Source: Rhodospirillales bacterium
Lineage (GTDB): Bacteria; Pseudomonadota; Alphaproteobacteria; Reyranellales; Reyranellaceae
DNA: 56,209 bases
NCBI GenBank assembly: GCA_947466085.1
Contig: CANIEC010000011.1
Span: 1-56,209, forward strand
Reading direction: 5' to 3'
Part shown: positions 53,731 to 56,209 of the stretch, in pieces
How positions within the stretch are numbered: position 1 is the first letter of the stretch
Layout of the letters: each line of letters starts with the position of its first letter
Notes under the pieces: model-generated
Databases searched by the model: none
Seen by the model: only the letters and a program-made list of their open reading frames with translations
What the model was told of the DNA's origin: nothing
Translations under genes and position numbers: made by a program

Positions 53731-55204
53731 AGTCTTTCGACCTCTCTTGTCTGCGAGGGTCGCTTATCGATTCACCTCTCGACATGGCAGCCTCATAGGC
53801 CTCCTCGAACCACTCGATGCGCTTCTCTTGCGCGCCGAGTATCGGAGAGCCTTCAAACTGATGAGCGATCGTCTGCATCTGCTCGCAGGCCCGGCGATCT
53901 TCGTCGCAGATCTTCTTTGTGAAGTGACGCACGAGATGCGCGCGGATCATGCCCGAGAATGGACGCAGCCAGCGATCGAGTGCGCGCTCCTTTGCTGGAA
54001 ATCTTGTCTGGAAAAGCCACCCCAGATGGTGTGTTTGCCCTGGAGATGTCGGCGCAAACAGCTGGACGTGACAAAACCAATAAGGTCGTGCGTTGAAAAT
54101 GGAAACAGCAAGATTGGGAAAGATATTGAAGATGCGGTAACCGCTTGGAAGATAGCGATTCTCCCGGCACGCCACCGACATCGAGGCGAGGGTATCGTCG
54201 TGGCCCGTAAAGTGCGCACTATGCATACCAAAGCGGAAGTACGAGATTTCGTTGTTCTTCGCGTAGCGCTTACGGTGGTGGATCGCGACGCCGTGGTAAT
54301 CATCCAGCGTGATTTCCATCGGCAGTTTCCAGTTGGCGGCAATCTCACCGTTCAAGCGCTGTGGACGCCCCGGCATCGTGCACATCGCGTCGAGGATGGG
54401 GAAGCCTTCACCGAGATAGTCCTCGAGGCTGTCCGAGGTATTCCCTCCTGGAAACCGACCGAAGATGAGAGATCCGCAGGTGGCAATGTCCAAGGCGACC
54501 AGTCTGGCGCCGACCTCGCGTGGATGGGTGCCGAATACTTCCAGACAATTGGGGATCCCGACCGCATGGCCGTCTCGATTGTAGTGCCAATGGTGAAAGC
54601 CACAAACAATCGGGCCGTTACCCTTGTCGGACGTTCGCAAAGGAGAAAACCGATGGGCGCAGCGATTCTCAAATCCCTTAATCGTGTCACCGAATCTCTG
54701 CACGAAAATCGACCGACCGCCCAGTTTCCCGCGAAACCAGTCTCCATCCTTCTCCAGGTCTGGGGTAATCCCGAGAAGCGTCCAGCAATGCCCCAGCATG
54801 GCCTGTTCTTCCCTGAACTCCCTGTCACCGGTAAGGGCGCGCGCCCAGTCGGGCGAGATATTCCCTCCTCGACCGGGCCTCGGCGAGTTGGCGGTGCCAT
54901 AACGGTTGCTGTTGGCTAGCCAGTACTCGGTTTTCGCCACCCGGGCAGCAATGGGACCGCCGTCGCCCACCTCTGCGGGAAGGGCAAAAGAAAAAGCGCA
55001 TTTGCCGTCGCCGATGCCAGCAACAGCCAAATCCGACCGAAAGCCATCAGCGCGTACGACGCCGACAAGAATGCCACGCGCATAGATTTCAACGGAGAGC
55101 CGCTCGCGGGGACGACCACTGGCATGTGCCCAACCATGTACGCTCCCGTCGCTCAACCCGTCGATGTAGCCGCGATATCGAGATCGTCGCAAAGAGTCGA
55201 ACAT
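53696..55204 (-). CDS. Rieske [2Fe-2S] ring-hydroxylating oxygenase with an extra N-terminal beta domain
   Basis: 502 residues from the ATG at 55204. The Rieske centre is CAHRF (about residues 182-186) and CGFHHWHY (about 201-208), giving C-x-H-x16-C-x2-H. The mononuclear iron site lies in LDDYHGVAIHH (D-x2-H-x4/5-H, about residues 301-311), so the oxygenase looks complete. Before it, residues 10-77 form another domain (GYIDGLSDGSVHGWAHASGR ... GIGDGKCAFSFALP), which resembles beta-sandwich modules that accompany glycosyltransferases. No ferredoxin or reductase gene is next to it. The GC content is visibly lower than in the rest of the window, and IS3 remains lie upstream, so it looks acquired. 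Confidence 0.85.
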   Translation of the reverse strand: MFDSLRRSRYRGYIDGLSDGSVHGWAHASGRPRERLSVEIYARGILVGVVRADGFRSDLAVAGIGDGKCAFSFALPAEVGDGGPIAARVAKTEYWLANSNRYGTANSPRPGRGGNISPDWARALTGDREFREEQAMLGHCWTLLGITPDLEKDGDWFRGKLGGRSIFVQRFGDTIKGFENRCAHRFSPLRTSDKGNGPIVCGFHHWHYNRDGHAVGIPNCLEVFGTHPREVGARLVALDIATCGSLIFGRFPGGNTSDSLEDYLGEGFPILDAMCTMPGRPQRLNGEIAANWKLPMEITLDDYHGVAIHHRKRYAKNNEISYFRFGMHSAHFTGHDDTLASMSVACRENRYLPSGYRIFNIFPNLAVSIFNARPYWFCHVQLFAPTSPGQTHHLGWLFQTRFPAKERALDRWLRPFSGMIRAHLVRHFTKKICDEDRRACEQMQTIAHQFEGSPILGAQEKRIEWFEEAYEAAMSRGESISDPRRQERSKDSTVLTPTGSGP

Positions 55205-55249
55205 TCGTACCAAAGCGGTCTACCCCCAGTCGCGATGCCAGTCCGTGCG

Positions 55250-55739
55250 TCAGTGTCCAGCCGCTCTGGCCAACCCGTGGGCTGACCGGAGTGGAGCGTA
55301 GGGTAGACCTCGGGATGGCGACAAGATGGTTTCCGGGATCGGCGGCCGATAGGTGAGCGATGAGTGCGGCCTGACGACGCTGTAGTGCTGATGCCAACTC
55401 TCCATCAGCACCAGGGTCCCACGGGGCGTCGCGAACATCTCTACGTGGAACAGTTCGGCCCGGAGCCTTGAGTTGAAGTTCTCGCTTAGCCGCTCCGCCA
55501 AGGGACTGCCCCGGTTTGATGAACAGCGTCAGCTCCGAGACCGTCTTCTTCAGGCGCGGGTTCTCTCGCTCCAGATGCTTCAGGTGCCGTCACCGACAGT
55601 AGCTCTGCTCCGATATTCCAAGTGCCCGACAGATCTTGCTGATCTTCTCGCCCTGGCTCAGCCGTAGCTCGGCCTCCCGCAGCTCCCCGACGATCCCGGG
55701 CTGCTCAGGGCCAGGATCCGGCTGGCGTCGGGACTCTAA
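55250..55739 (-). pseudogene. IS3-family transposase remnant (orfA 5' part joined to orfB 3' part)
   Basis: From 55736 the frame reads PEQPGIVGELREAELRLSQG then EKISKICRALGISEQSYCR, the N-terminal helix-turn-helix of an IS3 orfA, and stops at a TGA (55590-55592). In the same frame beyond it RHLKHLERENPRLKKTVSEL resembles the leucine-zipper end of orfA, and by 55501 another frame gives the orfB C-terminus: SENFNSRLRAELFHVEMFAT then YSVVRPHSSLTYRPPIPE, with the last catalytic-Glu region lost or shifted. The middle of orfB is deleted. It cannot move by itself. Confidence 0.82.
55680..55739. repeat. 60-bp direct repeat, right copy
   Basis: Partner of 53671-53730 with four or five differing bases. 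It covers the start of the orfA remnant and the paaK stop codon (55736-55738). The two copies enclose 1.95 kb holding the Rieske gene and the rest of the IS remnant. Confidence 0.85.
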
Positions 55740-56209
55740 TCCTTCGGGCGCTTGTCGATCACACGACGCGCCTTGCCCATCGACCGCTCGACCGTACCTG
55801 GCGGCATGATCTCGACCTCGGCCGAGAGGCCGCACATGCCCTTGAGCCGCCGCGTCAGCTCCCCGGCCGAGTGAACCCGGGCTGCCTGCTCCTGACCGTC
55901 ACGCGCCTCGACCCGGACCACCAGATCGTCGAGCGCACCGGTCCGCGTGAGTTCTATGACGTAGTGACCGCTCAGCACCGGGTCGCGCAGGATCTGTTCC
56001 TCGACCTGGCTCGGGAAGAGATTGACGCCGCGCACGATCAGCATGTCGTCGCTACGGCCCGTGATCTTGGCCATGCGCCTCATCGCCGTGACCGAGCCCG
56101 GCATCAGCCGCGTGAGGTCACGCGTCCGGTAGCGCACGACGGGCATCGCCTCTTTCGTCAGGCTCGTGAACACAAGCTCGCCCGGCTCGCCCTCGGGCAC
56201 CGGGCGGCC
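55736..56209 (-). CDS. paaK: Phenylacetate-CoA ligase (partial, N-terminus outside window)
   Basis: C-terminal 157 residues of an adenylate-forming CoA ligase. MPVVRYRTRDLTRLMPG, then GRSDDMLIVRGVNLFPSQVE and GKARRVIDKRPKD are the hinge and C-terminal domain of PaaK: the Arg-Asp of the hinge region and the near-terminal Lys (in SMGKARR) for adenylation. It would convert phenylacetate to phenylacetyl-CoA. The stop lies at the edge of the right 60-bp repeat. No other paa gene is seen on this side. Confidence 0.9.
   Translation of the reverse strand, partial: GRPVPEGEPGELVFTSLTKEAMPVVRYRTRDLTRLMPGSVTAMRRMAKITGRSDDMLIVRGVNLFPSQVEEQILRDPVLSGHYVIELTRTGALDDLVVRVEARDGQEQAARVHSAGELTRRLKGMCGLSAEVEIMPPGTVERSMGKARRVIDKRPKD

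Overview
The window is GC-rich chromosomal DNA, densely packed and read from both strands. The gene content points to an alphaproteobacterium, perhaps of the Rhodospirillales/Reyranella or Hyphomicrobiales sort. The evidence is a PhyR/NepR/EcfG-type general stress response locus, a GapR (DUF2312) nucleoid protein, DUF1244, a CpaA/Flp pilin pair, the short alphaproteobacterial type of phosphatidylserine decarboxylase, and perfect FNR/FixK boxes. Genus and species cannot be fixed from the sequence alone. No rRNA, tRNA or CRISPR array was seen.

Layout. 1-7323 (minus): an exopolysaccharide/O-antigen operon with a Wzm-type ABC permease (cut by the window edge), a GT4 glycosyltransferase, an asparagine synthetase, a polyprenyl-phosphate sugar transferase, an O-antigen ligase-like protein and a membrane-anchored unknown. 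7341-8493 holds two broken genes, a transglutaminase remnant and a frameshifted CpdA-like phosphoesterase. 8494-14665 carries DUF2161, an amidase, an SGNH hydrolase, a YcaQ-type DNA glycosylase and an amidohydrolase. 14848-16988 is an ergothioneine pair (egtB-egtD). 17089-20797 holds small membrane proteins, an acetyltransferase and an orphan solute-binding protein.

20918-29275 is the general stress response region. It has secreted and CsbD-like proteins, a hybrid histidine kinase, a HisKA_2 kinase with an altered N box, PhyR, a 27-residue membrane peptide with its own promoter and terminator, two ECF sigma factors and NepR. A GGAAC-N16-CGTT promoter lies before the peptide. Three look-alike sites (GCAACC-N16-CGTT) lie before csbD, a small membrane protein gene and egtB. 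PhyR would free the sigma factors from NepR when a kinase signals stress.

29598-35161: an SDR, then a secreted paralogue of the 20918-21526 protein in an operon with CpaA and Flp, then phospholipid genes (CDP-alcohol transferase, pssA, psd) and a LysM protein. 35278-40246: a LOG-like protein, then two unrelated isocitrate dehydrogenases in tandem (monomeric and dimeric) and DUF429. 40495-42308: two universal stress proteins, each downstream of an FNR/FixK-type box. 42411-46180: a TctC-type binding protein coupled to a beta-propeller, GapR, DUF1244 and an N-formylglutamate amidohydrolase family protein.

46210-52951 is a tight operon for threonate/acid-sugar catabolism: glycerate 2-kinase, GFA protein, otnK, otnC, otnI, ltnD and pyruvate kinase. 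It would feed DHAP and 2-phosphoglycerate into lower glycolysis. 53115-53730 holds three related single-span membrane proteins. 53671-55739 looks like an acquired segment: a Rieske oxygenase fused to a domain usually seen with polysaccharide enzymes, next to an IS3-family remnant, bounded by 60-bp direct repeats. The window ends in paaK. A diverged ~130-bp repeat with AAACGAAATA-like iterations occurs twice, in opposite orientation, at 18021-18154 and 40247-40376.
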